From IMG/VR virus record IMGVR_UViG_3300023110_001987, positions 1 through 40,393 of that record: DNA of 40,393 nucleotides, one strand, 5' to 3'. The stretch comes from a virus. This document shows, piece by piece, positions 16,222-24,241 of the stretch. The first letter of the stretch is position 1. The number at the start of each line of letters is the position of its first letter. A program made the position numbers and the translations under genes. The notes below the pieces were generated by a model. It worked only from the letters and a program-made list of their open reading frames with translations. It searched no databases and was not told the DNA's origin.

Positions 16222-16229
16222 TATAAATA
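16222..16229 (+). promoter_or_regulatory. T4-type late promoter TATAAATA, 5 nt before the ATG
   Basis: A perfect TATAAATA is followed by GTACT and the ATG at 16235. The 5-nt spacing predicts a transcript starting at the start codon if T4 geometry holds. No Shine-Dalgarno sequence lies between. Confidence 0.7.
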
Positions 16230-16234
16230 GTACT

Positions 16235-16567
16235 ATGGCAGCGATAGCAAACTTAATAGTAGAACAAGGTGCAACTTTTAGCTCATCAATAACAGTTAAA
16301 GACTCGGATGGTAACGCATTAGACTTAACTGGATATACTGCGTCTGCAAAGATGGCACTTGGCTACAGTTCAACAAGAACAAGAACCACTATTACAACTA
16401 CAATCAATGAACCAACAACAGGTGTTGTTGCATTATCTTTAACTGCTGATCAAACAGCAGCTTTAGATGCACCAGCACGATATGTTTATGACGTTGATAT
16501 AACTGCGTCAGATAGTACGGTTACTAGAGTTATTGAAGGAATAATGACTATAAGGCCAAATGTTTAA
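16235..16567 (+). CDS. Small tail/baseplate appendage protein with an Ig-like domain
   Basis: The 110-residue protein starts MAAIANLIVEQGATFSSSITV, continues with DSDGNALDLTGYTASAKMA and ends RVIEGIMTIRPNV. This pattern (an EQG-ATF strand, DLTGY, VYDVDI, then a G-x-x-x-IRP end) is the small beta-sandwich found in many phage receptor-binding or upper-baseplate proteins, similar to the N-terminal domain of BppU-like proteins. No catalytic residue is evident. It opens the right-hand fibre block and has its own perfect late promoter. A structural role as adaptor or small appendage is inferred. Confidence 0.6.
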   Translation: MAAIANLIVEQGATFSSSITVKDSDGNALDLTGYTASAKMALGYSSTRTRTTITTTINEPTTGVVALSLTADQTAALDAPARYVYDVDITASDSTVTRVIEGIMTIRPNV

Positions 16568-16592
16568 TAATAATTAATAATAAGGAGAAAAA

Positions 16593-16826
16593 ATGAGTAG
16601 TGAATTGAATACACAAACTAAAGAACAAACGTTCATAATTGACGGAAAAGAATATAAAAGAAGTGATTTATCAACAAAATGTTTAAATTCTATTTTAATA
16701 AGACAAGACTTAGAGTCTAACAGACTAAGACTTTCATTAGAATTAGAAAAAGTAAATGTTTTACAAAAACATTATGACAATGTTATAGCAGAAGAAATTA
16801 AACTTGAAAAAAATGAGGAAAAATAA
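16593..16826 (+). CDS. Small coiled-coil protein, DUF6447-like
   Basis: The 77-residue protein has a short beta motif FIIDGKEYKRSDLS, then a long charged helix (SILIRQDLESNRLRLSLELEKVNVLQKHYDNVI). This arrangement, an IDGKEY hairpin and one amphipathic helix, resembles the DUF6447 family of small phage proteins. A strong AAGGAG ribosome-binding site (16582-16587) lies 5 nt upstream. It lies among fibre genes, so a fibre-assembly or chaperone role is possible, but this is a guess from context. Confidence 0.55.
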   Translation: MSSELNTQTKEQTFIIDGKEYKRSDLSTKCLNSILIRQDLESNRLRLSLELEKVNVLQKHYDNVIAEEIKLEKNEEK

Positions 16827-16857
16827 CTAATTTAGTCATTGTATATTGCCCAACTAT

Positions 16858-16865
16858 TATAAATA
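16858..16865 (+). promoter_or_regulatory. T4-type late promoter TATAAATA
   Basis: A perfect TATAAATA lies in the 68-nt gap before the gene at 16895. The spacing of 29 nt leaves a normal leader with an AAAGG ribosome-binding site at 16885-16889. Confidence 0.65.
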
Positions 16866-16894
16866 TTAGAAAATTATAATTTTTAAAGGCAATA

Positions 16895-17125
16895 ATGGCT
16901 AATATAACCGCTAAAATTAACACAACTACCTCAGCAGGTCCTAAACAGGTATCTGTTACGGTACCATCAGCTTCAACTAGATTAAATAGTTTGGCTGATG
17001 TAAATGTATCAACATTAAATGATGGTGCATTATTACAATATGATAACAGTTCTAAAAAATGGACAAGTCGAAATGATATACTAACTGAAAGTGGAAACTT
17101 AATTCTAAACGGTGGCACATTTTAA
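16895..17125 (+). CDS. Short fibre-associated protein
   Basis: The 76-residue protein MANITAKINTTTSAGPKQVSV is Thr/Ser/Asn-rich. The segment LNSLADVNVSTLNDGALLQYDNSSKKWTSRND is a well-known fibre-type motif (L-DV-V-...-G-LQYD--S--W). It ends with SGNLILNGGTF and has no separate globular domain. It is followed after 12 nt by the long fibre gene and probably forms part of, or an adaptor for, the same fibre. It has its own late promoter and ribosome-binding site. Confidence 0.55.
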   Translation: MANITAKINTTTSAGPKQVSVTVPSASTRLNSLADVNVSTLNDGALLQYDNSSKKWTSRNDILTESGNLILNGGTF

Positions 17126-17137
17126 AGGGAGAGATAA

Positions 17138-19723
17138 ATGGCAACAATAATAAAAATTAAAAGAACCACAGGCGCTACAGCACCAAGTGGACTAAACCAA
17201 GGGGAATTGGCCTATGTATATGATACTGGCGCAACAAGTACAGGTGCAGGTGGTAATGGTCATAGACTTTATATAGGTGATCCAACCTCAACATCAAATA
17301 CACCAAAACTAATTGGTGGTCAATATTTTGTAGATTTACTAAATCACACACCAGGAACGTTAACTGCGTCTTCTGGTTTAATAGTAGACTCTAATAAAGC
17401 AATTGATGAATTGCTTATTGGTAATAATGCTACCACAGGTGGTACAATAAAATTAAACGAAGGTACCAGTAATGGTTCTAATTATGTAGCTCTTAAATCT
17501 CCCAACTCATTAGCTTCAGACGTTACTTATACTCTTCCAAGTACATACTCAAACGGTCAATTTTTAACAGTTGACGGTTCAGGTAATTTAAGTTTTGCTG
17601 CTGTACCATCTGGTTCATTTACTTTATCTGATGGATCAAACACAGACACATTTACTACTGGTGAAACTTTAACGTTTACAGGTGATACAGGTTTAACTGC
17701 AACAGTTTCTAACAACGAAGTTACATTTGATTTAGATGATACTGCTGTAACTCCAGGTAGTTATGGTTCTTCAACTGCAATACCAACATTTACTGTTGAC
17801 CAACAAGGTCGTTTAACAGCGGCTGGTACGGCTACAATATCAACAACTTTAGATATTGCTGCTGATAGTGGTACAGACGATGGTGTTGCATTAGGAACAG
17901 ATACATTAACATTTACTGGTGGTACAAACATTGATACTTCAGTTTCGGGTGATACAATCACAATTAGTACACACGCTGACGTACTAACAGCATCATCAAC
18001 TCATACTTTAACAAACAAAACATTTGATGCTAACGGCACTGGTAACAGTATTACAAACCTTGAAGTTGCCGATTTCGCTTCAGGTGTTGTTGATACAGAT
18101 TTAGCTGCTGTATCTGCAAGTGATGATACTCTTGCTTCTGCGAAATCAATTAAAACTTATGTTGACTCACAAGTTACAGCACAAGATTTAGATTTAACAA
18201 CTGATAGTGGTACAATCGCTATAGATTTAGACACTGAAACATTAACTGTTTCAGGTGGTACTGGAATAGATACTTCAGCAACAGGCAATGCTGTAACAGT
18301 TGCTATTGACAGTTCAGTTGTAACAGATTCATCAACACATACTTTAACAAATAAAACTTTTGATGCAAACGGTACAGGTAACTCTCTATCAAATGTAGAA
18401 GTTGCTGATTTTGCTGGTTCAGCTATTGTAATAGAGTCTGAAGGAATTGGTTCAAACGATAACGATACAACTATTCCTACTTCTGCTGCTGTTAAAGATT
18501 ATGTTGATAATACAGTTACAGCACAAGACTTAGACTTCCAAGGTGATTCAGGTGGTGCATTATCTATTGATTTAGACAGTGAAACACTTACAATCGCTGG
18601 AGGAACTGGTATTGATACATCTGGTTCTGGTAACACATTAACTGTAGGAATTGATAATACAGTTGTTGCAACATTATCAGATACACAAACTTTAACAAAT
18701 AAAGTATTAACAAGTCCAGACATTAATGGTGGTTCATTTGATGGTGGAACAATTGGTACAGGCTCTGCTGTTACTGAAGCTCAAATTGATAATTTAAATA
18801 TCAATGGTAATACAATCGCTTCTACAGATACAAATGGCAACATTACTATTAATCCTGACGGTACTGGTACAGTAGATGTATCAAGTGCAAGAATAACAAA
18901 TCTTGCTGAACCGACAGCAGACTCAGACGCTGCTACTAAATCATATGTTGATGCTGTTGCAGAAGGATTACATGTCCATGAACAAGTACATGCTTACATT
19001 GATACTCCTCTTGCTACAATCACAGGAAATACTGTAACTTATAGTAACGGTAGTTCTGGAGTTGGTGCAACATTAACATTATCAACTGCTTTAGATATTG
19101 CAGGTGGCGATTTAGATGGTGATACAGATATTACTACAGGTGATAGAATTATCATTGCTGGTGAATCAACTGCTGCTCACAATGGTATCTATGTACTGAC
19201 TTCAACAACAGTATTAACTAGAGCAACAGACTTTGATACACCTACAGAAATGGCTGGTGGTGACTTTGTATGGGTAACACATGGTTCTACATATGCTGAC
19301 ACTGGTTGGGTATTAGGTGAGGCTGTTGGAACAGTTGGTACAAATGATGTAACTTTTGTACAGTTCTCTGGTCTTGGCCAAATCACTGCTGGTGATGGTA
19401 TGACTAAATCTGGTAATACTCTAAATGTTGTAGGAACAACAAATAGAATTACTGCAAATGCTAACAGTATTGATATTGCTGCTACATATGTTGGTCAAAC
19501 ATCAATTACAACATTAGGTACTATCGCAACTGGTACTTGGAATGCGACTGAGATTGGTGAAGTATATGGAGGTACTGGTCAAACATCATACACTACTGGT
19601 GATATTTTATATGCAAGTGGTTCAAATACTCTTGCTAAGTTATCACTTGGTGTTGATGGTAAAATCCTTCAGTCAAATGGTACAAATGTTGAGTATGGAG
19701 ATTTAGACGGCGGAACTTATTAA
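17138..19723 (+). CDS. Long tail-fibre protein with repeated shaft
   Basis: The 861-residue protein opens with MATIIKIKRTTGATAPSGL and GELAYVYDTGA, the N-terminal fibre domain also seen in shorter form at 19747 and 21305. The shaft consists of beta repeats, two of them closely similar: HTLTNKTFDANGTGNS then EVADF (about residues 288-310 and 402-424), and two copies of VTAQDLD...DTETLTV-GGTGIDTS. Toward the C-terminus KSYVDAVAEGLHVHEQVHAYI, DGDTDITTGDRIIIAGES and HNGIYVLTSTT form a distinct domain common in phage fibres, followed by YGGTGQTSYTTGDILYAS. No chaperone domain is seen. It is probably the main fibre or a large appendage. GGGAGAG lies just upstream of the ATG. Confidence 0.75.
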   Translation: MATIIKIKRTTGATAPSGLNQGELAYVYDTGATSTGAGGNGHRLYIGDPTSTSNTPKLIGGQYFVDLLNHTPGTLTASSGLIVDSNKAIDELLIGNNATTGGTIKLNEGTSNGSNYVALKSPNSLASDVTYTLPSTYSNGQFLTVDGSGNLSFAAVPSGSFTLSDGSNTDTFTTGETLTFTGDTGLTATVSNNEVTFDLDDTAVTPGSYGSSTAIPTFTVDQQGRLTAAGTATISTTLDIAADSGTDDGVALGTDTLTFTGGTNIDTSVSGDTITISTHADVLTASSTHTLTNKTFDANGTGNSITNLEVADFASGVVDTDLAAVSASDDTLASAKSIKTYVDSQVTAQDLDLTTDSGTIAIDLDTETLTVSGGTGIDTSATGNAVTVAIDSSVVTDSSTHTLTNKTFDANGTGNSLSNVEVADFAGSAIVIESEGIGSNDNDTTIPTSAAVKDYVDNTVTAQDLDFQGDSGGALSIDLDSETLTIAGGTGIDTSGSGNTLTVGIDNTVVATLSDTQTLTNKVLTSPDINGGSFDGGTIGTGSAVTEAQIDNLNINGNTIASTDTNGNITINPDGTGTVDVSSARITNLAEPTADSDAATKSYVDAVAEGLHVHEQVHAYIDTPLATITGNTVTYSNGSSGVGATLTLSTALDIAGGDLDGDTDITTGDRIIIAGESTAAHNGIYVLTSTTVLTRATDFDTPTEMAGGDFVWVTHGSTYADTGWVLGEAVGTVGTNDVTFVQFSGLGQITAGDGMTKSGNTLNVVGTTNRITANANSIDIAATYVGQTSITTLGTIATGTWNATEIGEVYGGTGQTSYTTGDILYASGSNTLAKLSLGVDGKILQSNGTNVEYGDLDGGTY

Positions 19724-19746
19724 TAGTTGTTATTAGAAAAAAAAAT

Positions 19747-20193
19747 ATGGCGACTGTTATAAAATTAAAACGAGGTACAACCACACCAACTACAAGTGAT
19801 ATTGTAAGTGGTGAGGTTGCAGTTGATACCTCGGCACAAAAATTTTATATTAATGATAGTGGCACCATAAAAGAAATTGGTGGTGGTGGTGGTAGTAGTG
19901 GTAATTCTTTTACAACTATATCTGTATCTGGTCAATCTGATATTTTAGCAGATTCAAGTACAGACACATTAACAGTTGTTGGTGGTGGATTAAATGTTGT
20001 TACAACTGATGCATCAACTGACACATTAACTGTTGGCACATCAAGTGGTATAACATTTGTAAAAAGAAATGGAACATCTACCTATATAGATCCTAGTACA
20101 ACAGGATCCACATTAGGTACAGCTGTTACAAGTCTTTATATACCATTTACAACAAGAGGAGGAACATCAAAAACAACTTTGGTGTTAGCATAA
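19747..20193 (+). CDS. Short tail-fibre protein
   Basis: The 148-residue protein MATVIKLKRGTTTPTTSDI has the same N-terminal domain as the fibre genes at 17138 and 21305 (I-KLKRGT, GEVAVDTSAQKFYIND), followed by a glycine linker (GGGGGSSG). Two short repeats come next (ADSSTDTLTVVGGGLNVVT and DASTDTLTVG), then a C-terminal strand-rich tip. It is much shorter than its neighbours and may form a short fibre or a cap. It is separated from the next gene by 1 nt. Confidence 0.6.
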   Translation: MATVIKLKRGTTTPTTSDIVSGEVAVDTSAQKFYINDSGTIKEIGGGGGSSGNSFTTISVSGQSDILADSSTDTLTVVGGGLNVVTTDASTDTLTVGTSSGITFVKRNGTSTYIDPSTTGSTLGTAVTSLYIPFTTRGGTSKTTLVLA

Positions 20194-20194
20194 T

Positions 20195-20668
20195 ATGGCA
20201 GATCAAGTACCTATAAAAGGCATATTTAATGGAAGTGGAGATCCTACAGGTCTTGCTGAATTTACAACTTCAGATACAATTGGTTATGCTGATGGTGGTA
20301 CAGGTCTTAGTACACTTGGTACTTCTGGACAAGTATTAAAAGTAAACTCTGGTGCTACAGCGTTAGAGTGGGGTGAAGTAGAGGCCATTTTAAACATTGA
20401 TGGTATGACCGATGGTTCTAGTATCACAATTGCTGATACAGATAAGTTTGCTATTTCAGATGGCGGTGTTGAAAAATACATAGAAGCAAGTCAAATTACC
20501 TCTTATGTACAATCGGGTATTTCAGCACTAGATGCAACTCAAATAGCAGATGGATCAGTTTCAAATACAGAATTTCAGTATTTAAATGGAGTAACAAGTA
20601 ATTTACAAACACAATTAGACAACAAAGCGTCAACGGGATTTGCTATTGCAATGGCGATTGCGCTTTAG
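20195..20668 (+). CDS. Tail-fibre-like protein
   Basis: The 157-residue protein MADQVPIKGIFNGSG contains fibre motifs: IGYADGGTGLSTLGTSGQVLKVNSG with ALEWGEV (the GQVLK...EWG module also present in the fibre at 21305), DGSSITIADTDKFAISDGGVEKYI, and LNGVTSNLQTQLDNKA at the end, a helix-type shaft motif frequent in phage fibres. A short hydrophobic C-terminus (GFAIAMAIAL) is unusual. It probably makes part of a virion appendage with its neighbours. Confidence 0.6.
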   Translation: MADQVPIKGIFNGSGDPTGLAEFTTSDTIGYADGGTGLSTLGTSGQVLKVNSGATALEWGEVEAILNIDGMTDGSSITIADTDKFAISDGGVEKYIEASQITSYVQSGISALDATQIADGSVSNTEFQYLNGVTSNLQTQLDNKASTGFAIAMAIAL

Positions 20669-20673
20669 AAATG

Positions 20674-20681
20674 AATAAATA
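20674..20681 (+). promoter_or_regulatory. Late promoter AATAAATA, 5 nt before the ATG
   Basis: AATAAATA is followed by GTAAT and the ATG at 20687. The 13 bases from TAAATA through the ATG plus the preceding A match the promoter at 12886 exactly, so this is a recurring module. Confidence 0.55.
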
Positions 20682-20686
20682 GTAAT

Positions 20687-21019
20687 ATGGCACAAAATTT
20701 TAGAAGATATACAGCACGAAACGTTGGAACCTCAGCGAGTACACTTTTTACAGCAGATACATACGATACTATAATTGGTATAGGTTTATCAAATACAACT
20801 AATGGACAGATTATTGTTGATGTTTACTTAACGGATGCTGATACTTCAAATGATGTTTACTTAATAAAAAACGCACCAATACAGAAAGGTGGTACTTTAC
20901 AGTTAATTGATGGAGGAGCTAAATATGTAGTAAAAAGTGGAGATGCTTTAAAAGTTATTTCCGATACTGCATCCTCAGTTGATGTAATTGTAAGTACTGT
21001 AGATGATATTTCATCATAA
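20687..21019 (+). CDS. Small conserved virion protein
   Basis: The 110-residue protein MAQNFRRYTARNVGTSASTLFTA is entirely beta-like. TIIGIGLSNTTNGQIIVDVYLTD, DVYLIKNAPIQKGGTLQLIDG and KYVVKSGDALKVISDTASSVDVIVS match a small conserved jelly-roll-like protein repeatedly found in marine T4-like and pelagiphage tail regions. Its start is driven by a late promoter 5 nt upstream with no Shine-Dalgarno sequence. It is probably a small virion decoration or fibre-associated subunit. Confidence 0.6.
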   Translation: MAQNFRRYTARNVGTSASTLFTADTYDTIIGIGLSNTTNGQIIVDVYLTDADTSNDVYLIKNAPIQKGGTLQLIDGGAKYVVKSGDALKVISDTASSVDVIVSTVDDISS

Positions 21020-21025
21020 TAATTT

Positions 21026-21244
21026 ATGGCATACATAGGTAATAAATTTTCTGGACAAGATACATTATCAAATTTTGAAAATCTATCTACAAGTGTTTCA
21101 AGTAACTACTACTTAGATTTAGGTGGAGGAGAAACTGCGGTGTCTTCAACTCCTAGCGATGCTTTTGGAGTGTCTTTATCAACAGTAACATCTGATGCTA
21201 ATGATTATCAATATTATAGATTAAATTTTGGGAGTATATCATAA
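21026..21244 (+). CDS. Short fibre-region protein
   Basis: The 72-residue protein MAYIGNKFSGQDTLSNFENLS contains NYYLDLGGGETAVSSTPSDAFGVSLSTV and ends DYQYYRLNFGSIS. It is low in charge and beta-like. It begins 6 nt after the preceding stop, within the same message. I do not recognise a family beyond the general style of small marine-phage tail proteins. Confidence 0.45.
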   Translation: MAYIGNKFSGQDTLSNFENLSTSVSSNYYLDLGGGETAVSSTPSDAFGVSLSTVTSDANDYQYYRLNFGSIS

Positions 21245-21251
21245 AAACAAT

Positions 21252-21259
21252 TATAAATA
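21252..21259 (+). promoter_or_regulatory. T4-type late promoter TATAAATA
   Basis: A perfect TATAAATA lies 45 nt before the ATG at 21305. The leader carries GAGAGG at 21291-21296 as ribosome-binding site. It would drive the S74 fibre gene and probably the propeller genes. Confidence 0.65.
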
Positions 21260-21304
21260 ATGATAGAGTTATTTGTTAAAAAAAAGTTTAGAGAGGTTAG
21301 ATAA

Positions 21305-23005
21305 ATGCCAACAATATTACAATTAAGAAGAGGTTCCACCGCTGAAAATGATGCCTATACAGGTTTGGTTGGTGAGATAACTGTAGATACAACTCTTAGC
21401 ACCGTAAGATTACATGATGGAAGTACTGCAGGTGGTTCGTTAGTTGGTAATCTACAAAAAAATATTCAATTAGGTATAACAGGAGACAATGAAATTGATA
21501 CGTCTTCAGGAAATCTTACAATAGATTCAGCAGGTGGTACAGTTACCATTGATGATAATTTAAATATTTCAGGAACAACAACTGTTTCTGGCCATATATT
21601 GCCAGATACAGATGTAACTTACGATCTAGGTAGTTCATCATTTAAATTTAGAGATATCTATTTAAGTGGTACTTCAATCAATTTAGGAAATGCTACGATT
21701 ACTGCTTCAGGTAGTTCAATTGTTCTTCCAGCGGGATCAACAATTTCAGGTGGTACAGGAAATTTAGCTACAGAAAACTATGTTGATACGGCAGTTGCAA
21801 ATGTAATTGACTCAGCACCAGGTGCTTTAGATACTTTAAACGAACTAGCAGCAGCTTTAGGTGATGATGCTAATTATGCTTCAACAACTACAACTGCATT
21901 ATCTAACAGATTAAGAATTGATACAAATGCTCAAGGATTAACATCTACTCAAAAATCAAATGCGATTACAAATTTAGGATTATCTACTGTTGCAACAAGT
22001 GGTTCTTATACAGATTTATCTAATACAAGTAGTGTTGTAACTTTATCTGGATCTCAAACATTAACAAATAAAACTTTAGATGACGCTACTTTAACAGGTA
22101 CTTTAACTGCTGGCGGCGGTGTTGGTACTGCGGGACAAGTTTTAAAATCTACAGGTACAGGTGTTGAGTGGGGAACAGCAGCAAGTGGCGGTGGATCTGC
22201 CGATCTTTCTGCTGTTTCTGAAGATATACTACCTGCGTTTGATGAAGTTTACGATATTGGTTCTTCAACATACAAATGGTACGATGGTTTCTTTACAAAC
22301 AGTATTAATTTAGATACAATTGCTCTTACAAATTCATCTGGTACACTTGCCATTAATTCAGATTTATCAGTTACAGGTGATGCTACTTTAGGCTCACTTT
22401 TAGTAGATAGTTTATTATTATCAGAAAACACAATCACGGCCGACGCTTCAACGGCTATTCAATATCTTGGAGATAAAGGTGTTGTTGAAATCAATAGTAG
22501 TAACTTAGATGTAAGAGAAGGTGATTGGATTGGTGTTCCAGTTGTTGAAACAGTTTCTTCAGTTCCACCACTCACAACAGGTTCTGAAGGTATTATACGT
22601 TACAACAAAGACGAAGGCCGATTTGAAGGATACAATGCAGAAGGTTGGGCTTCACTTGGTGGTTTAGAAACAAACGCAGACGGTGATAGTATCATTACAG
22701 GAAATTTAGTCGTATCAGGCGACATCACATCTACTTCAGATGAAACACTAAAAGATAATATTAAATCAATCGAAGGTGCGTTAGATATCGTAACAAAACT
22801 TTCTGGTAAAATGTTTACAATGAAATCCGATGAAACTCAAAAAGAAAAAGTTGGTTTTATTGCACAAGAAATTGAACAACATTTACCTCAAGTTGTGTCA
22901 ACAGATCCTAACGGCATCAAATCAGTATCTTATGGTAATGTGGCTGCGTTATTAGTTGAGGCTATCAAAGAGTTAAATCAAAAAATTGAAGACTTAAAAA
23001 AATAG
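21305..23005 (+). CDS. Tail fibre with C-terminal S74 intramolecular chaperone
   Basis: The 566-residue protein begins MPTILQLRRGSTAENDAYTG and GEITVDT-LSTVRLHDGS, the classic N-terminal fibre domain. The shaft contains TYDLGSSSFKFRDIYL, LTNKTLDDATLTGTL and GQVLKSTGTGVEWG. The C-terminal domain (about 478-566) has the peptidase S74/endosialidase chaperone signature: SDETLKDNI with Ser478 and Lys483 as the expected autocleavage pair, then VGFIAQEIEQHLP and a final helix (ALLVEAIKELNQKIEDLKK). The domain trimerises the fibre and then releases itself by cutting before the serine. This fibre is therefore probably a trimeric receptor-binding protein. Propeller genes follow 12 nt later. Confidence 0.85.
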   Translation: MPTILQLRRGSTAENDAYTGLVGEITVDTTLSTVRLHDGSTAGGSLVGNLQKNIQLGITGDNEIDTSSGNLTIDSAGGTVTIDDNLNISGTTTVSGHILPDTDVTYDLGSSSFKFRDIYLSGTSINLGNATITASGSSIVLPAGSTISGGTGNLATENYVDTAVANVIDSAPGALDTLNELAAALGDDANYASTTTTALSNRLRIDTNAQGLTSTQKSNAITNLGLSTVATSGSYTDLSNTSSVVTLSGSQTLTNKTLDDATLTGTLTAGGGVGTAGQVLKSTGTGVEWGTAASGGGSADLSAVSEDILPAFDEVYDIGSSTYKWYDGFFTNSINLDTIALTNSSGTLAINSDLSVTGDATLGSLLVDSLLLSENTITADASTAIQYLGDKGVVEINSSNLDVREGDWIGVPVVETVSSVPPLTTGSEGIIRYNKDEGRFEGYNAEGWASLGGLETNADGDSIITGNLVVSGDITSTSDETLKDNIKSIEGALDIVTKLSGKMFTMKSDETQKEKVGFIAQEIEQHLPQVVSTDPNGIKSVSYGNVAALLVEAIKELNQKIEDLKK

Positions 23006-23017
23006 GAGGTCAGGCAG

Positions 23018-24238
23018 ATGGCCTTTAAAAATAGTACAGGAAAATTAACAACCACTAAGTACGGTGAACCTTATCTATGGGGTTCTGGAGACGTTACTAC
23101 AATCCCTTCAAATGAAGTAAAGATTACTGCTTCGGATGCTGCTTCTTTTGATTACTTTGGTAAATCAGTTGCTGTGGGTAACGGTAGAATAGTGGTAGGG
23201 GCTTACCAAGATGACGACAATGGTAATAGATCAGGCTCGGCCTACATCTTTGACCTAGATGGTACCCAATTGGCCAAGATCACGGCTTCAGATGGGGCTG
23301 CTGATGATGAATTTGGTAAATCAGTTGCTGTAGGTAGCGGTAGAATAGTGGTAGGGGCTTTTAGAGATGACGACAATGGTTCTTCTTCAGGCTCAGCCTA
23401 CATCTTTGACCTAGATGGAACCCAAATAGCCAAGATCACCGCTTCCGATGGGGCTGCTGATGATCAATTTGGTTATTCAGTTGCTATAGGCAACGGTAGA
23501 ATAGTGGTAGGGACTCCATTTGATGACGATAATGGTTCTTCTTCAGGCTCAGCCTACATCTACAATCTATCTGGTACCCAATTAGCCAAGATTACAGCTT
23601 CAGATGGTGCTTCTAATGATAGATTTGGACATTCAGTTGCTGTAGGTAACGGTAGAATAGTGGTTGGGGCTTACTCTGATGACGACAATGGTTCCAATTC
23701 AGGTTCAGCCTACATCTTTGACCTTAATGGTACCCAATTAGCCAAGATTACAGCTTCAGATGCTGCTGAGGCTGATTTGTTTGGCTATTCAGTTGCTATA
23801 GGCTCAGGCAGAATAGTGGTAGGGGCTTATTATGATGACGACAATGGTAGTCAATCAGGCTCAGCCTACATCTTTGACCTTGATGGAACCCAAATAGCTA
23901 AGATTACTGCTTCGGATGGAGCTTCTGGTGATTACTTTGGCATATCAGTTGCTGTAGGCTCTGGTAGAATAGTGGTAGGGGCTTATGGAGATGACGACAA
24001 TGGTAATTCTTCAGGTTCAGCCTACATCTTTGACCTTGATGGAACCCAATTAGCCAAGATTACAGCTTCAGATGGTGCTGTTGATGATTCATTTGGACAT
24101 TCAGTTGCTGTAGGTAACGGTAGAATAGTGGTAGGGGCTGATGGAAATGACGACAATGGTACTGATTCAGGCTCAGCTTACATCTACGAAACACCAAGAG
24201 TTTATACACCATACGATTTAATATACAACGAGGTTTAA
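23018..24238 (+). CDS. FG-GAP beta-propeller protein 1 (seven repeats)
   Basis: The 406-residue protein has a 35-residue N-terminal segment (MAFKNSTGKL) and exactly seven repeats, each 52 residues (156 nt). Each reads approximately ITASDGA--D-FG-SVAVG-GRIVVGA--DDDNG--SGSAYIFDLDGTQLAK. The FG, VVGA and DDDNG elements are those of FG-GAP/integrin-type propellers, where the acidic loop binds calcium. Seven repeats predict a closed seven-bladed propeller. There is no signal peptide or membrane segment. AGGAGG at 23004-23009 is a strong ribosome-binding site. Position after the S74 fibre suggests a virion tip or adhesin domain. The codon use is more G+C-rich than the flanking genes. Confidence 0.8.
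   Translation: MAFKNSTGKLTTTKYGEPYLWGSGDVTTIPSNEVKITASDAASFDYFGKSVAVGNGRIVVGAYQDDDNGNRSGSAYIFDLDGTQLAKITASDGAADDEFGKSVAVGSGRIVVGAFRDDDNGSSSGSAYIFDLDGTQIAKITASDGAADDQFGYSVAIGNGRIVVGTPFDDDNGSSSGSAYIYNLSGTQLAKITASDGASNDRFGHSVAVGNGRIVVGAYSDDDNGSNSGSAYIFDLNGTQLAKITASDAAEADLFGYSVAIGSGRIVVGAYYDDDNGSQSGSAYIFDLDGTQIAKITASDGASGDYFGISVAVGSGRIVVGAYGDDDNGNSSGSAYIFDLDGTQLAKITASDGAVDDSFGHSVAVGNGRIVVGADGNDDNGTDSGSAYIYETPRVYTPYDLIYNEV
23123..24190 (+). repeat. 156-bp tandem repeats, seven units (propeller gene 1)
   Basis: Seven consecutive in-frame units, six of 156 bp and a shorter last one, each encode one propeller blade. The DNA around the VVGA codons (GGTAGAATAGTGGTAGGGGC) is nearly invariant, including synonymous positions, while the codons after FG and after VVGA differ from unit to unit. 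Confidence 0.85.
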
Positions 24239-24241
24239 CAC

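Noticed and set aside
19724-19746. Short TAATA/TATTA hairpin followed by A-rich sequence between fibre genes
   Set aside because: The stem is five A-T pairs and the following run is A on the coding strand, not T, so it does not look like a terminator.
21260-21304. Fourteen-codon frame ending next to the S74 fibre start
   Set aside because: Its ATG directly abuts the late promoter box, so it would lie upstream of the transcript start.
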